Shown here in pieces: positions 29,511 to 40,012 of a stretch of 64,000 nt of DNA. Both the position numbers and the translations under genes were made by a program. Below the pieces are notes generated by a model. The model saw only the letters and a program-made list of their open reading frames with translations. It made no database searches and was not told the origin of the DNA. Numbering within the stretch: the first letter of the stretch is position 1; each line of letters opens with the position of its first letter. Source of the DNA: Legionellales bacterium (GTDB taxonomy: Bacteria; Pseudomonadota; Gammaproteobacteria; DSM-16500); contig CANJVW010000004.1 in the NCBI GenBank assembly GCA_947478495.1, positions 1 through 64,000 on the forward strand. Reading direction: 5' to 3'.

Positions 29511-30884
29511 TCACGTCGTCAAAATGCGGAGTAAATGGGTATAGTCTTCCTCGATGCTTTGGCTGGATTGCTTTAGCCCTGCAATCACCCGGCAGGCATG
29601 CAAAACCGTGGTGTGATCTCGCCCACCAAACACATCGCCAATTTCGGGTAAGCTATGATTCGTTAATTCCTTGGCCAAAGCCATCGCCATTTGACGCGGA
29701 CGCGCGACAGAGCGGCTCCGTCTTTTTGACAATAAATCTGCCATCTTTACTTTATAGTATTCTGCAACGGTTTTTTGAATATTATCAATTGTGATCAGCT
29801 TATCTTGAAGTGCGAGCAAATCACGCAAGGCCTCTTTTACGAAATCCAGTGTAATCGGCTTACCTGTAAAATGCGCATTGGCCATGATACGTTTCAAGGC
29901 GCCTTCCAGCTCTCGGACATTCGAACGAATACGCTTCGCGACAAAGAAAGCCACTTCATATGGTAAAGGCAATTGAACCAATGCGGCTTTGCTCATCAAA
30001 ATGGCGACGCGAGTTTCCAATTCCGGTGGCTCAACCGCCACCGTCAACCCCCACCCAAAGCGTGATTTTAGACGCTCTTCGACGCCGTTGATCTCTTTTG
30101 GATACCGATCGCAGGTTAATATCACTTGTTGCTGACTTTCTAATAACGCATTAAACGTATGAAAAAACTCTTCTTGCGAACGATCTTTTCCCGCAAAAAA
30201 TTGGATATCGTCGATCAGCAAAGCATCGACTGTACGGTAATACGCCTTAAATTCATTCATTGAATTGGTTTGCAAGGCTTTGACCATATCCGCGACAAAG
30301 CGTTCCGAATGCAAGTACAGCACTTTGGCTTGTGGGTTGTTTTGCATAATGCGATTGCCAATGGCATGCAACAAATGGGTTTTGCCCAATCCAACTCCTC
30401 CGTATAAAAACAAGGGGTTATAGGCCACCGCTGGATTTTCCGCGACCTGGATACAGGCGGCTTTTGCTAATTGGTTCGACTTTCCTTCCACAAAGTTATC
30501 GAAGGTGAAGTTAACATTAACGTTGCTTCGGTGATTGGGTGTGTCGACAACAGCTGTCTTCGTGCTGAAATTAGTGGCGAAAGTCGTCGATTGTGCAACA
30601 TTATGCGTTTTCTCTTCTCGCACAGAAACAGAAGAAGACGCCGCTGTGCCGATTTCAAGAAAAATGGAGGGGGTGGGTGTGGTTTCGCAAAATTGAGTGA
30701 TCAGCTCTCGTATGCGCGCCATGAATCGTTCGTTGATCCAGTCCAGCACAAAACGGTTGGGTGCGAGCAAGACTAATCGATCGCCCGTGTGATCAGCTTG
30801 CAACGGCCGAATCCAGGTATTAAATTGCTGCGATGGAAATTCATCTTGCAACGAATCGAGGCATTTTTCCCACAGTGTTGCCAC
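29511..30884 (-). CDS. dnaA: Chromosomal replication initiator DnaA
   Basis: 457 residues. Domain I starts [20 protein letters not shown]; the AAA+ domain III has [19 protein letters not shown] and [20 protein letters not shown]; domain IV ends with the DNA-binding signature [17 protein letters not shown]. The start codon is GTG 30884, preceded by GGGGGAG. It is first in the dnaA-dnaN-recF-gyrB operon. Few DnaA boxes are seen in its upstream gap, which argues that the origin is elsewhere. Confidence 0.97.
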   Translation of the reverse strand: MATLWEKCLDSLQDEFPSQQFNTWIRPLQADHTGDRLVLLAPNRFVLDWINERFMARIRELITQFCETTPTPSIFLEIGTAASSSVSVREEKTHNVAQSTTFATNFSTKTAVVDTPNHRSNVNVNFTFDNFVEGKSNQLAKAACIQVAENPAVAYNPLFLYGGVGLGKTHLLHAIGNRIMQNNPQAKVLYLHSERFVADMVKALQTNSMNEFKAYYRTVDALLIDDIQFFAGKDRSQEEFFHTFNALLESQQQVILTCDRYPKEINGVEERLKSRFGWGLTVAVEPPELETRVAILMSKAALVQLPLPYEVAFFVAKRIRSNVRELEGALKRIMANAHFTGKPITLDFVKEALRDLLALQDKLITIDNIQKTVAEYYKVKMADLLSKRRSRSVARPRQMAMALAKELTNHSLPEIGDVFGGRDHTTVLHACRVIAGLKQSSQSIEEDYTHLLRILTT

Positions 30885-30922
30885 AGCTCCCCCACCTTCA
30901 AACTCAAACTAATTGGGATACT

Positions 30923-30951
30923 AACATATCACCAGCGGTCTCTGCTGACAA
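30923..30951 (-). promoter_or_regulatory. Possible dnaA promoter
   Basis: Minus strand TTGTCA (30946-30951), 17-bp spacer, TATGTT (30923-30928), about 40 bp upstream of the dnaA GTG. Confidence 0.4.
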
Positions 30952-31110
30952 CGCTTAACCGAGGTTACTTTTTAACGTGTATGGTCCGACCTTGCGCATT
31001 CGCTTTTACACACAAGAGACTTCCTGAACAACATCAAGGAGAACACTGGCACTTACCAGTCCAAATCGAGTACAATGGACAACATTTTCAGATAGACAGC
31101 GACCCCACTT

Positions 31111-33000
31111 ATGTCACACCCCACATTTGATGTCATTGTGATCGGCGGCGGACACGCCGGTACCGAGGCCGCGCTCGCCGCAGCGCGCGCAGGGGCTGTG
31201 ACGCTACTGCTCACTCACAATATCGAAACGCTAGGCCAAATGTCGTGCAACCCAGCGATCGGTGGGATTGGCAAAGGACACTTAGTCAAAGAAATTGATG
31301 CCTTGGGCGGCATCATGGCACACGCAGCGGATCACGCTGGTATCCACTTTCGTATACTCAACGCAAGTAAAGGGCCTGCCGTACGCGCAACACGCGCACA
31401 AGCTGATCGTTTACTCTACAAACAATTTGTACGGAGCGCGCTCGAGAATCAAAAAAATCTGACGATCTTTCAGCAAGCCGTTGATGACATCGTGATTGAA
31501 AATGAGCGCGTCACAGGCGTCATCACGCAGATGGGATTGATCTTTAAGTCGAAGACGGTGGTGTTAACCGCGGGCACCTTTCTTGCTGGCAAAATTCATA
31601 TTGGTTTAGAAAACTATGAAGGCGGACGCGCAGGCGATCCTCCCGCTAAAAACCTCGCCGCACGACTACGCGAATTAGCGCTACCCGTCGGACGACTCAA
31701 AACTGGCACACCACCGCGCATTGATGGACGCACTATTGATTTTAGTGTGCTTGAAAAACAAGAGGGGGATGCGCCCACCCCTATTTTCTCATTTCAAGGC
31801 AATGTCGCACAACATCCACGACAAATCCCCTGTCATATCACGCATACCAATTTAAAGACGCACGATCTCATTCGTGAAGGCCTTTCAAAGTCACCGCTTT
31901 ACACGGGTGTCATTGAAGGCGTTGGCCCGCGCTATTGTCCATCGATTGAAGATAAAATTATACGCTTCGCCGATAAAGACGCGCACCAAATTTTTGTGGA
32001 GCCAGAAGGGCTCACTACACATGAAATCTATCCGAATGGGATTTCGACCAGCTTGCCGTATGAGACACAAATTCAATTTGTGCGCTCCATGAAAGGATTT
32101 GAAAAGGCGCACATCACACGTCCTGGCTATGCCATTGAATATGATTTCTTTGATCCTCAACATTTAAAAAAATCGCTTGAAACAAAGAGCATCTCAGGAT
32201 TATTTTTTGCAGGTCAAATCAATGGTACAACCGGCTACGAAGAAGCCGCCGCGCAAGGACTGATCGCAGGACTCAATGCCGCTCTGCAATCACACGATAA
32301 AGCACCGTGGACACCAAGACGCGATGAAGCGTATATTGGCGTCTTGATCGATGATCTTATCACGCGCGGCACGAGCGAACCGTATCGCATGTTTACAAGT
32401 CGCGCGGAATATCGCTTATTATTGCGTGAAGATAATGCCGATTGGCGCCTAACAGAAAAAGGGTTTGGGCTAGGGTTAGTGGATGATGCACAATGGGAAT
32501 GTTTTAACAAAAAAAGAGATTCTGTCACAACAGAATTGGGGCGCCTGCAAATGACATGGGCGAGACCCGACACAGAAATAGGTCGGCGAATTGAAAGCTT
32601 TCTATCTCAGCCGCTCGCGCGCGAATACCGATTAGAAGAACTGTTGCGACGACCGGATGTATCTTACGCCAACCTCATGTCAGTTGAGGATATCGGGCCT
32701 GGCGTCACCGATCCGATTTGCGCCGAACAAGTTGATGTTCAAATCAAATATGCGGGTTACATCACACGCCAAAAAAATGAAATTGATCGAGCGCGTCTTC
32801 ATGAAGAAACGCGTCTGCCGGCTCACTTACGGTATGATGACGTCACCGGATTATCCACCGAGGTACGACAAAAGTTAACCCGTCTTCGTCCTGAAACGAT
32901 AGGCATGGCATCGCGTCTGCCGGGCATGACGCCTGCTGCTGTTTCTCTTTTATTGGTGCACTTAAAAAAACTGAAAACACCCCATGCAGAATCTCTCTAA
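31111..33000 (+). CDS. mnmG: tRNA uridine 5-carboxymethylaminomethyl modification enzyme MnmG (GidA)
   Basis: 629 residues. An FAD protein that works with MnmE on the wobble U34 of several tRNAs. FAD motif [20 protein letters not shown], then [32 protein letters not shown] and [12 protein letters not shown] are diagnostic. It is divergent from dnaA across 226 bp. It overlaps rsmG by 17 bp. Its partner MnmE is encoded at 52.1-53.5 kb. Confidence 0.97.
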   Translation: MSHPTFDVIVIGGGHAGTEAALAAARAGAVTLLLTHNIETLGQMSCNPAIGGIGKGHLVKEIDALGGIMAHAADHAGIHFRILNASKGPAVRATRAQADRLLYKQFVRSALENQKNLTIFQQAVDDIVIENERVTGVITQMGLIFKSKTVVLTAGTFLAGKIHIGLENYEGGRAGDPPAKNLAARLRELALPVGRLKTGTPPRIDGRTIDFSVLEKQEGDAPTPIFSFQGNVAQHPRQIPCHITHTNLKTHDLIREGLSKSPLYTGVIEGVGPRYCPSIEDKIIRFADKDAHQIFVEPEGLTTHEIYPNGISTSLPYETQIQFVRSMKGFEKAHITRPGYAIEYDFFDPQHLKKSLETKSISGLFFAGQINGTTGYEEAAAQGLIAGLNAALQSHDKAPWTPRRDEAYIGVLIDDLITRGTSEPYRMFTSRAEYRLLLREDNADWRLTEKGFGLGLVDDAQWECFNKKRDSVTTELGRLQMTWARPDTEIGRRIESFLSQPLAREYRLEELLRRPDVSYANLMSVEDIGPGVTDPICAEQVDVQIKYAGYITRQKNEIDRARLHEETRLPAHLRYDDVTGLSTEVRQKLTRLRPETIGMASRLPGMTPAAVSLLLVHLKKLKTPHAESL

Positions 33001-33634
33001 TCCAGCCGATTTTTTAGATCGCCTTCTTGAAAAGAATGGTTACGCTGTTGATACTGAAAAAACAAAAAAATATGTGAGCTATATTGATTTATTAACGCGA
33101 TGGAATAAAGCCTTTAATTTAACGAGTATTCGTGATCCACTGGACATGATGACGCTGCACATCGCGGATAGCTTGTCGATCCACCCCTATTTGCACGGCG
33201 ACCATATTGCTGATATCGGAACAGGCGCCGGATTACCAGGCATCCCACTTGCGATTTTTTATCCTCACATGCAATTTACCTTGCTCGACAGCAACCATAA
33301 AAAAACACGGTTTGTAACACAGGCCGTTCACGAACTCAAACTACCGAATGTCGCCGTCATTCATGCCCGCACAGAGGAATACCGCCCCGAGACACTTTTT
33401 TCGAGTGTTGTCTCTCGCGCTTTTGCATCAATTCAGGTAATGTTAGAAACAACTGAACACCTCATTCAACCAGACGGGCAATTTTTGGCAATGAAAGGCA
33501 ATTACCCAACAGAAGAAATAAAAGGAATCCCGCCAAGATTTAGTTTAAACTCAGTACATCCACTGACCATTCACGGTCTCGATGCAGCGCGACACTTGGT
33601 TTGCATCACACAGGAGTCTTCATGGCAAAAATAA
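32984..33634 (+). CDS. rsmG: 16S rRNA m7G527 methyltransferase RsmG (GidB)
   Basis: 216 residues. SAM-binding motif [21 protein letters not shown], preceded by [26 protein letters not shown]-type sequence typical of the family, and a [13 protein letters not shown] segment. It methylates G527 of 16S rRNA. Its last 13 bp overlap the start of parA. Confidence 0.95.
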   Translation: MQNLSNPADFLDRLLEKNGYAVDTEKTKKYVSYIDLLTRWNKAFNLTSIRDPLDMMTLHIADSLSIHPYLHGDHIADIGTGAGLPGIPLAIFYPHMQFTLLDSNHKKTRFVTQAVHELKLPNVAVIHARTEEYRPETLFSSVVSRAFASIQVMLETTEHLIQPDGQFLAMKGNYPTEEIKGIPPRFSLNSVHPLTIHGLDAARHLVCITQESSWQK

Positions 33635-34419
33635 TCGCAGTCGTGAATCAAAAGGGAGGGGTCGGAAAAACCACGACCAGCATTCATTTAAGTGCGGCTT
33701 TTGCTCTCATGAAGCGTCGCGTACTGCTTGTCGACCTTGATCCGCAGGGCAATGCGACAACCGGCAGCGGTATTGATAAAATGAGATCCAACACAGCCAA
33801 AGATGTTCTCTTGGAACAATCTGATATGGCATCTACGATTGTTAAAACGAATATCGGATATGATTTGTTGCCTGCCAATAATGAGCTTATTATCGCCGAA
33901 GTACAGTTACTGCAACTGCCCGAACGAGAGTATCGTATTAAAAAAATGTTGTCGACTGTCGCCAATCAATATGACTATATCTTTATTGACTGCCCACCCT
34001 CGCTCACCATTTTAACGGTCAATGCATTGGCCGCAGCGCACTCCGTCTTAATTCCTGTGCAATGTGAATTTTTCGCACTGGAAGGCTTAAGTGGATTATT
34101 AAACACCATTCAACAAGTCCAAGAAACGATTCACCCTGCGCTCATCATCGAAGGCGTGCTACGAACCATGTATGATGGACGCAATCGCTTGAGCTTAGAT
34201 GTGTCAGCGCAATTACAAATGCATTTCCCCGATCGCATTTATCGAACGGTTATTCCACGCAACATTCGACTTGCCGAAGCGCCCAGCCATGGCGTCTCTG
34301 TTTTTCAATATGATGAAAAATCTCAGGGTGCCGTCGCTTATCTCACGCTCGCGGGTGAAATATTGCAGCGCAGTGACGCCGCTCGAAAAACAAAGGAACC
34401 GAAAGAGACGGCTGCATGA
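33622..34419 (+). CDS. parA: Chromosome partitioning ATPase ParA (Soj)
   Basis: 265 residues starting [20 protein letters not shown] at ATG 33622, the deviant Walker A of ParA proteins. [20 protein letters not shown] and [21 protein letters not shown] are further hallmarks. It overlaps rsmG by 13 bp. A longer frame from 33601 exists but the family start and GGAGTCTTC region favour 33622. Normally parB follows; here ubiE does, in a 4-bp overlap, so ParB must be encoded elsewhere. The parS sites in recF imply ParB exists. Confidence 0.95.
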   Translation: MAKIIAVVNQKGGVGKTTTSIHLSAAFALMKRRVLLVDLDPQGNATTGSGIDKMRSNTAKDVLLEQSDMASTIVKTNIGYDLLPANNELIIAEVQLLQLPEREYRIKKMLSTVANQYDYIFIDCPPSLTILTVNALAAAHSVLIPVQCEFFALEGLSGLLNTIQQVQETIHPALIIEGVLRTMYDGRNRLSLDVSAQLQMHFPDRIYRTVIPRNIRLAEAPSHGVSVFQYDEKSQGAVAYLTLAGEILQRSDAARKTKEPKETAA

Positions 34420-35165
34420 AAAAAGACAATCTCACTGATTTTGGATTCTCAAAAATTCCTCGCCAAGAGAAAGCAGACCGCGTAGGTCATATTTTCCAGT
34501 CGGTGGCTAATCGCTATGACTTAATGAATGATGTCATGTCTTTTGGTTTCCACCGTTTGTGGAAAAAATTCACGTTGAGCGCGGCTAACGTGCATCCCGG
34601 GCAACACGTGCTGGATATTGCAGGCGGGACGGGTGACCTAGCCATCGCACTTTCCAAAAAGGTAGGTGAAAAAGGCGTCGTGATACTAGCCGACATCAAT
34701 GATGCCATGCTAAAAATTGGGCGCGACAAATGTATCGATGCAGGGATTTTTAATAATAGTCGTTTTGTGCAAGCGAATGCGGAATTCTTGCCTTTTCAAG
34801 ATAACACGTTTGATTGCATTACCATCGGATTTGGACTGCGGAATGTGACAGACAAAACTGCTGCATTAAAATCGATGTATCGCGTGTTAAAGCCTGGCGG
34901 GAAATTATTGGTTCTCGAATTCTCAAAGCCGGCGTTACCTTTATTAGAAAAACTATATGACACCTACTCTTTTCGTGTGATACCCACATTGGGGCAATGG
35001 ATCACAGGAGACAAAGAAAGCTATCAATACCTTGTTGAATCAATTCGCATGCACCCGGATCAAGAGTCTTTAAAAGAGTGCATGGAATCGTGTGACTTCA
35101 ATGATGTCCATTATCACAACTTAACTCAGGGCATTGTTGCCTTGCACACCGGGTGGAAATATTAA
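34416..35165 (+). CDS. ubiE: Ubiquinone/menaquinone C-methyltransferase UbiE
   Basis: 249 residues. Motifs [42 protein letters not shown] (SAM binding), [13 protein letters not shown] and [12 protein letters not shown] are the family signatures. It methylates the quinone ring carbon. It starts in an ATGA overlap with parA and ends in TAATG shared with ubiJ, forming ubiE-ubiJ-ubiB. Confidence 0.96.
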   Translation: MKKDNLTDFGFSKIPRQEKADRVGHIFQSVANRYDLMNDVMSFGFHRLWKKFTLSAANVHPGQHVLDIAGGTGDLAIALSKKVGEKGVVILADINDAMLKIGRDKCIDAGIFNNSRFVQANAEFLPFQDNTFDCITIGFGLRNVTDKTAALKSMYRVLKPGGKLLVLEFSKPALPLLEKLYDTYSFRVIPTLGQWITGDKESYQYLVESIRMHPDQESLKECMESCDFNDVHYHNLTQGIVALHTGWKY

Positions 35166-35956
35166 TGCGCTTCATTGAAAAAATCCTTCCGCCTCTGATC
35201 AAACGCTATCTTGCGCTAGATCCAGAATCTACTCAGCGACTCCAGAAATTAAATAATAAAGTGGTAGAGATTCAACTGAACACGCAAATGATTCAACTGC
35301 ATTGTACCGAGACAGGTATTCTAGTTAAAACCAACTCCTTTTTAAAACCCGACACCATTATTAAATCGACTCCGATCTCTTTATTGCACATGGCGTTTCA
35401 ACCCAAAAAACGGTTCCTTTTTTTGGGGAAAACGGTGTCTGTCACCGGTAATATGGATGTAGGGCAACAATTGATGGATTTATTCGACACGCTTGAAATC
35501 GATTGGGAAGAACACCTCTCTCATTATACAGGCGACATCCCCGCACATCTTTTAACAAAAGCGTCTCAAAAAATCGGCCGATTTGTAAGTCGATTGACGT
35601 CGACACTCGCTCAAAACACCAATGAATACGTGCATGAAGAAGCGAATGTCTTTCCATCAAAAGAAGAGCTGAATGATTTTTACAATGATGTGGACGCATT
35701 GCAAATGGATGTGGATCGATTAGAGCTCTCTCTTTCCTCTGTCATCCCCGCACCTTATTTTGTCATCCCCGCACCTTATTTTGTCATCCCCGCACCTTAT
35801 TTTGTCATCCCCGCGAAGGCGGGGACCCATTCTGCAAAAAGCTCGCAGGACGCGACACTTGCGCACAAACAGGCGCCCACTCCACAAGAAAAAGCTACAC
35901 ACAGAATGGGTCCCCGCCTTCGCGGGGATGACAGAAAAAGCGGGGATAGCGCATGA
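35165..35956 (+). CDS. ubiJ: Ubiquinone biosynthesis accessory factor UbiJ with a repeat-derived tail
   Basis: 263 residues. The N-terminal part ([20 protein letters not shown] through VTGNMDVGQQLMDLFDTLEIDWEEHLS) is the SCP2-like lipid-binding domain of UbiJ, which holds ubiquinone intermediates. A coiled segment DFYNDVDALQMDVDRLELSLS follows. From about residue 195 the protein is repeat-encoded: VIPAPYF three times, then VIPAKAGTHSA and MGPRLRGDDR from the arms of an inverted repeat. ATG 35165 overlaps the ubiE stop; a frame from 35153 adds MEIL. It ends in ATGA shared with ubiB. Confidence 0.88.
   Translation: MRFIEKILPPLIKRYLALDPESTQRLQKLNNKVVEIQLNTQMIQLHCTETGILVKTNSFLKPDTIIKSTPISLLHMAFQPKKRFLFLGKTVSVTGNMDVGQQLMDLFDTLEIDWEEHLSHYTGDIPAHLLTKASQKIGRFVSRLTSTLAQNTNEYVHEEANVFPSKEELNDFYNDVDALQMDVDRLELSLSSVIPAPYFVIPAPYFVIPAPYFVIPAKAGTHSAKSSQDATLAHKQAPTPQEKATHRMGPRLRGDDRKSGDSA
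35741..35803 (+). repeat. Three tandem 21-bp repeats in the ubiJ 3' region
   Basis: GTCATCCCCGCACCTTATTTT repeated three times exactly in essence (unit given to 20 bases: GTCATCCCCGCACCTTATTT), each 7 codons, VIPAPYF. The following arm at 35804 starts with the same GTCATCCCCGC, so the units look like expansions of its end. Confidence 0.93.
35804..35932. repeat. GTCATCCCCGCGAAGGCGGGGA-type inverted repeat
   Basis: Perfect 31-bp arms at 35804-35834 and 35902-35932 (start GTCATCCCCGCGAAGGCGGG), separated by 67 bp. Each arm holds its own small palindrome, CCCCGCGAAGGCGGGG. Elements of this sequence type are widespread in proteobacterial genomes. This one lies wholly inside ubiJ. Confidence 0.92.
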
Positions 35957-37395
35957 AATACCTCTACCGACTCTGCCGACTTATCCATATTTATGCCATT
36001 TTAATGTATTACCAATTAGACGATATCATTTTCTCCATTCCTGTGCTGCGCGCATTTACGTTTATCACCTATCTTAATATTTTCCGATATATCCCAAAAC
36101 AGACATTACCGCGAGGCGTTCGCCTACGGCTCGCCTTAGAGCATCTTGGCCCTATTTTTGTGAAAGCGGGCCAACTCATCTCAACGCGACGCGATTTTTT
36201 ACCAGATGACATTGCGGAAGAGCTCGCTAAGCTACAAGACAAAGTGCCGCCTTTTTCAGGTCACATCGCTCAAGTCATTATTGAGAAAGCACTCGAGAAA
36301 AAAATAACCGACGTTTTTCAACAATTTGATCTCACGCCGCTTGCGTCCGCCTCCATTTCACAAGTCCATAGCGTTATTTTGCAAGATGGTCGATCCGCTG
36401 TTGTCAAAGTATTACGACCACATATCGCTAAAAAAATAAATCGTGATGTCGATGTATTGAAATGGCTGGCCTCACTCGCCAATCGCTTTTCCAGTACGGG
36501 AAAAACATTTAAACCGCGTGAAATGGTGGATGAAATTTCGCAAACGCTACATGACGAACTCGACTTAATGCAAGAAGGTGCCAATGCATCACAATTAAAA
36601 AGAAATTTTCAGTATTCACTTAAATTACATGTGCCGCAGATTTATTGGGATTACTGCCGTCACAATATATTGGTCATGGAACGCATTGATGGCATTCCGA
36701 TTACAGATATCACCGCACTGAAAGCGGCTGGTATCAACATGAAAAAACTCGCAGAAAGCGGCATCGATCTTTTTTTCACAGCGGTGTTTCGTGATAACTT
36801 TTTTCACGCGGACATGCATCCCGGTAATATTTTTGTATCGCGCCTTAACCTCGATAATCCTCAAACCATTCTCGTCGATTTCGGTATTGTGGGATCGCTC
36901 AGCAAAAACGATTTACAGTATATCGCTGAAAATATGTTGGCTTTTTTCAAACGCGATTACAGAAAAATCGCTGAATTGCACATCGCATCCGGTTGGTTGC
37001 CAAAAAATACCCGGGTCGATCAATTTGAAAGTGCGATACGTACTGTTTGCGAACCGATTTTTGAAAAGTCTCTCAAAGATATTTCATTCGGCCAGCTGTT
37101 GCTGCACCTCTTTCAGGTCGCTAGTCGCTTTAACATGAATCTGCAACCACAGCTTATCTTGCTACAAAAAACCTTGCTCAATATCGAAGGATTGAGCCGG
37201 CAAATCTATCCGGATTTAAATCTTTGGACCACCGCAACACCTTTTCTTGAAAAATGGCTAAAAGATCAAGTGGGTGTAAAAGCCTTTTTCCGTCGTATGA
37301 AAGACAATATCCCTTTTTGGTCTGAGATACTGCCTGAGATGCCGCGGTTGATATATAATGCACTAATAAACCATAGCAATACCGAGAGGAAGTAG
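35953..37395 (+). CDS. ubiB: Ubiquinone biosynthesis kinase-like protein UbiB
   Basis: 480 residues. ABC1/ADCK atypical kinase family: KxGQ motif FVKAGQLISTRRDFLP, ASISQVHSV in the ATP loop, HADMHPGNIFVS and ILVDFGIVGSLSK for the catalytic and metal sites. It lacks clear C-terminal membrane helices of the E. coli type, although the end is partly hydrophobic. The last gene of ubiE-ubiJ-ubiB, with a 4-bp overlap. Confidence 0.94.
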   Translation: MKYLYRLCRLIHIYAILMYYQLDDIIFSIPVLRAFTFITYLNIFRYIPKQTLPRGVRLRLALEHLGPIFVKAGQLISTRRDFLPDDIAEELAKLQDKVPPFSGHIAQVIIEKALEKKITDVFQQFDLTPLASASISQVHSVILQDGRSAVVKVLRPHIAKKINRDVDVLKWLASLANRFSSTGKTFKPREMVDEISQTLHDELDLMQEGANASQLKRNFQYSLKLHVPQIYWDYCRHNILVMERIDGIPITDITALKAAGINMKKLAESGIDLFFTAVFRDNFFHADMHPGNIFVSRLNLDNPQTILVDFGIVGSLSKNDLQYIAENMLAFFKRDYRKIAELHIASGWLPKNTRVDQFESAIRTVCEPIFEKSLKDISFGQLLLHLFQVASRFNMNLQPQLILLQKTLLNIEGLSRQIYPDLNLWTTATPFLEKWLKDQVGVKAFFRRMKDNIPFWSEILPEMPRLIYNALINHSNTERK

Positions 37396-37402
37396 GATTT
37401 TT

Positions 37403-39721
37403 ATGAAACCAATGACATACACCTATTGTCTGATCCGAGAAGAGATTAAGCGAAGAAAAGAAGGGGGCAAGCAGAATCTCTTTTGGACCGAAGACAAACT
37501 AACCTGCACCGCAGAACATATTATCCAGCAAGGAAAAAAAGTTCTCAGAAGCCCCAATCAAGTACTGCGCGATTATGTGGGCCGGGTAAAAATGGCAGAA
37601 CGCCAATATACTCCTCCTGAAGAAGAAAATGAAAGCACTTATCACCATCTCACAGAAGCCGCAAAAAAAGCATTTGATTTGGAATTTGAGCGCTTATTTG
37701 GAAAAACAGAATGGGCGCAAATACAAGAACACTGGTCTCAAATACCACTACTTACTTTGTTCGGTCCTCTCGATCAATATGTACAGGGCTTGGGAGAAGA
37801 AGGTAAGTTTAAATTTCGCATTCAGCAACCCCGGGCGGAAGACCGCGAACTCCATTTATATAAAGATCCTAGAGATGCAGTAGTCTACCTAAAAGCAACA
37901 GCAAAAAAATTTCCCATTACCAATATTGAAGATATGTCCAATCTGCCACCTGAAATACATGGCCCTGTAGAAATTCTCTATAAACTAACCGACAACGGTT
38001 TTGAGTTTCAATCCTATTCCACCAACTCTCCTCTTGTCGCAGCAATAGTACGGGGAGATTCATTTATCAGATTGACTGATGACGAGACATTATCATCAGA
38101 GGACATCTTCATAAAGAGAGTGCAAGAAGAAGCGAATAAGATCAAAAGCATCAGGCCACAAGCTGCAACAGAGCCAGACTTAACAAACGAAAAGGCAGAA
38201 GCAGAGCTAAGAGACGCTCAAGAATTATTATTGCAACTCGATCCCACCCCCGCCATGCTTAATTTAACAGATGTGTTGTCAGACGAAGATTCAAAAGAGC
38301 TTGCGCGCGCAAGCTCTTCCGTTGCTGTTATATCAACATTACGCAATCATCCGTTATCAGAGCATGATGCCAAACTTGATGTCTTAGATGTGTCGAAAGA
38401 AGAACAAAAATCAGAGCTTGATCTCCCACCGGATGAACCCTGGGTTGCTCCGTGCATTGCGGCGTGCGAGGAATATATCGCCCATCTCAAAAAATTAGGT
38501 TTAGACAAGCTCAAAGAGAGTAACGAAAAAATTATTCAAGAAGGTATCAATAAATATAAAGCAATGACATCTATTTTAGCTACCTTAAAAGACAAAACGA
38601 CTCCAGTCGAAAAACTTCGAAATTTTTGTCAGTCATTGGCAAAAAAAGATGACATACTTCGTCGCCGTCGTGATAAATGGTATCACACGTTTTGCAAAGC
38701 AATTGCGACAGCTTTTATTGATGGCTTAACACTCGGCGGCTTATTGTTGCTCGGGAAATGGTTGGCGGGCTATCGTCGTTTCTTTGGGGAAAAAGCAACT
38801 CACGGCAGTGCATTAATCGAAGAGCTAAAAAAAATGATCCCTGCGGCGAGGGTATTTAGCAGGGACGATCTTTCTCCAGCATTAACTCAATATATTGAAT
38901 CGAAATTATGCATACCTGTTTCAGAACAAGAAGGCTTAACAAAAATCACAGGTGACATCCATCGAGACACAACCATCAACGGTATGAAGCTAACAAAGGA
39001 ACGATATCAAGACATCCCTTGCTTTAAAGCATTTTTGTGCTCACAGGGACTAAGTGAGACTATGGCAAATAATTTTTTGGCATTTTACACACAAGATATG
39101 ATGCGCGTTACGTCAGGAATAGTTGATTTTGCGGGAGGCAATTTCTATCAGCCCACACAAGAAAAATGCACCAAACATATTCATGCTGACGCGAATGGAA
39201 TGTACATCGATCTCTATGTAATAGGACATGAATCAGATCATGACGATCCGAGAATACCTATTGGGAACGATTTTCCGATGAGTTCTCGCTTCAGACTAAC
39301 AGAAGCAGGTTGGAAACTGGATTCAATGGGTATCTCGGGTAACAAAAAAATACTCGATCAAATAAATGCAATAACGGAGCACGCCGTTCACCGCTGGGCG
39401 GGTCTACCCGGCCCAATCCCAGAGAACAATGAAAGGATTAATACCTTAGTTAAGCACTGCCAAGATTATCAAACCTACTCCGAACAATGGGGGGTCGGCG
39501 ACCAAGCTGATCGAACGGCTGCACTGCGCGCTATGCGAGCTATACTATACGATACAAAAAAACAGTCGTCAGAAAAACTCGCTGACTTTAAAAAAGCGTT
39601 TAATACTCATCGAGATAGAGACGTGCTGGCGCTCGAAACAGAAGGGAAAGAATTTTTTAGACTATTAAAAAAAGAATTGCCCGACTTAGAGGCCAAGCCT
39701 TCTCAACGTTTGATCCGCTAA
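37403..39721 (+). CDS. Large protein of unknown function, effector-like
   Basis: 772 residues, not recognised as a known enzyme. The first 370 residues are hydrophilic and acidic. A region near 400-460 has CQSLAKKDDILRRRRDKWY followed by a hydrophobic hairpin, AIATAFIDGLTLGGLLLLGK, a pattern that I associate with Legionella/Coxiella proteins of unknown function and Dot/Icm substrates. A C-terminal globular domain (about 510-660) starts ITGDIHRDTTINGMKLTKER and includes DANGMYIDLYVIGHESDHDD. No signal peptide. A good ribosome site (GAGGAAGTAGGA) precedes ATG 37403, 7 bp after ubiB. The effector idea is inference. Confidence 0.6.
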   Translation: MKPMTYTYCLIREEIKRRKEGGKQNLFWTEDKLTCTAEHIIQQGKKVLRSPNQVLRDYVGRVKMAERQYTPPEEENESTYHHLTEAAKKAFDLEFERLFGKTEWAQIQEHWSQIPLLTLFGPLDQYVQGLGEEGKFKFRIQQPRAEDRELHLYKDPRDAVVYLKATAKKFPITNIEDMSNLPPEIHGPVEILYKLTDNGFEFQSYSTNSPLVAAIVRGDSFIRLTDDETLSSEDIFIKRVQEEANKIKSIRPQAATEPDLTNEKAEAELRDAQELLLQLDPTPAMLNLTDVLSDEDSKELARASSSVAVISTLRNHPLSEHDAKLDVLDVSKEEQKSELDLPPDEPWVAPCIAACEEYIAHLKKLGLDKLKESNEKIIQEGINKYKAMTSILATLKDKTTPVEKLRNFCQSLAKKDDILRRRRDKWYHTFCKAIATAFIDGLTLGGLLLLGKWLAGYRRFFGEKATHGSALIEELKKMIPAARVFSRDDLSPALTQYIESKLCIPVSEQEGLTKITGDIHRDTTINGMKLTKERYQDIPCFKAFLCSQGLSETMANNFLAFYTQDMMRVTSGIVDFAGGNFYQPTQEKCTKHIHADANGMYIDLYVIGHESDHDDPRIPIGNDFPMSSRFRLTEAGWKLDSMGISGNKKILDQINAITEHAVHRWAGLPGPIPENNERINTLVKHCQDYQTYSEQWGVGDQADRTAALRAMRAILYDTKKQSSEKLADFKKAFNTHRDRDVLALETEGKEFFRLLKKELPDLEAKPSQRLIR

Positions 39722-39771
39722 AAACCATTTTCTCAACACCAGGAAGATGGGGCGTTGTTGCATAAATGAAA

Positions 39772-39883
39772 TGTAGGGTGGGCAGCGTTCTGTGCGTAGC
39801 GCTTTTTGCGTGCCCACCACCCAGAAATGGCACGGTGGTGGGCACGCAAAAAGCGCTACGCACAGAACGCTGCCCACCCTACA
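39772..39883. repeat. GTAGGGTGGGC-type palindromic repeat, copy 3 (long form)
   Basis: Perfect 49-bp arms (39772-39820 and 39835-39883) around a 14-bp loop. It has an extra segment, AGCGTTCTGTGCGT, compared with copies 1 and 2. It fills much of the 291-bp gap between the effector-like gene and the ATPase gene; the rest is AT-rich leader. Confidence 0.95.
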
Positions 39884-40012
39884 GCCCCACGCATTTCCAA
39901 AAAATGCACAAATTTTATTTACGCAACAACGCCTATAATGTCTCTCCTTGACGCTTGTTAAAATTAGGACTATACTCTTAATTATAATATATTATATAGG
40001 AGTGAAGACCTA

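Noticed and set aside
30885-31110. dnaA-mnmG gap as the replication origin
   Set aside because: I find no perfect DnaA box and no AT-rich tract, and the skew change lies near 56 kb.
30789-31130. A 113-codon plus-strand frame between dnaA and mnmG
   Set aside because: It overlaps the dnaA start on the other strand and the mnmG start, and the protein has no recognisable features; I treat the region as the divergent promoter area.
35741-35803. Three regularly spaced 21-bp repeats that could be taken for a CRISPR array
   Set aside because: The units are directly adjacent with no spacers, lie inside ubiJ in frame, and match the end of an inverted repeat. No cas genes are near.
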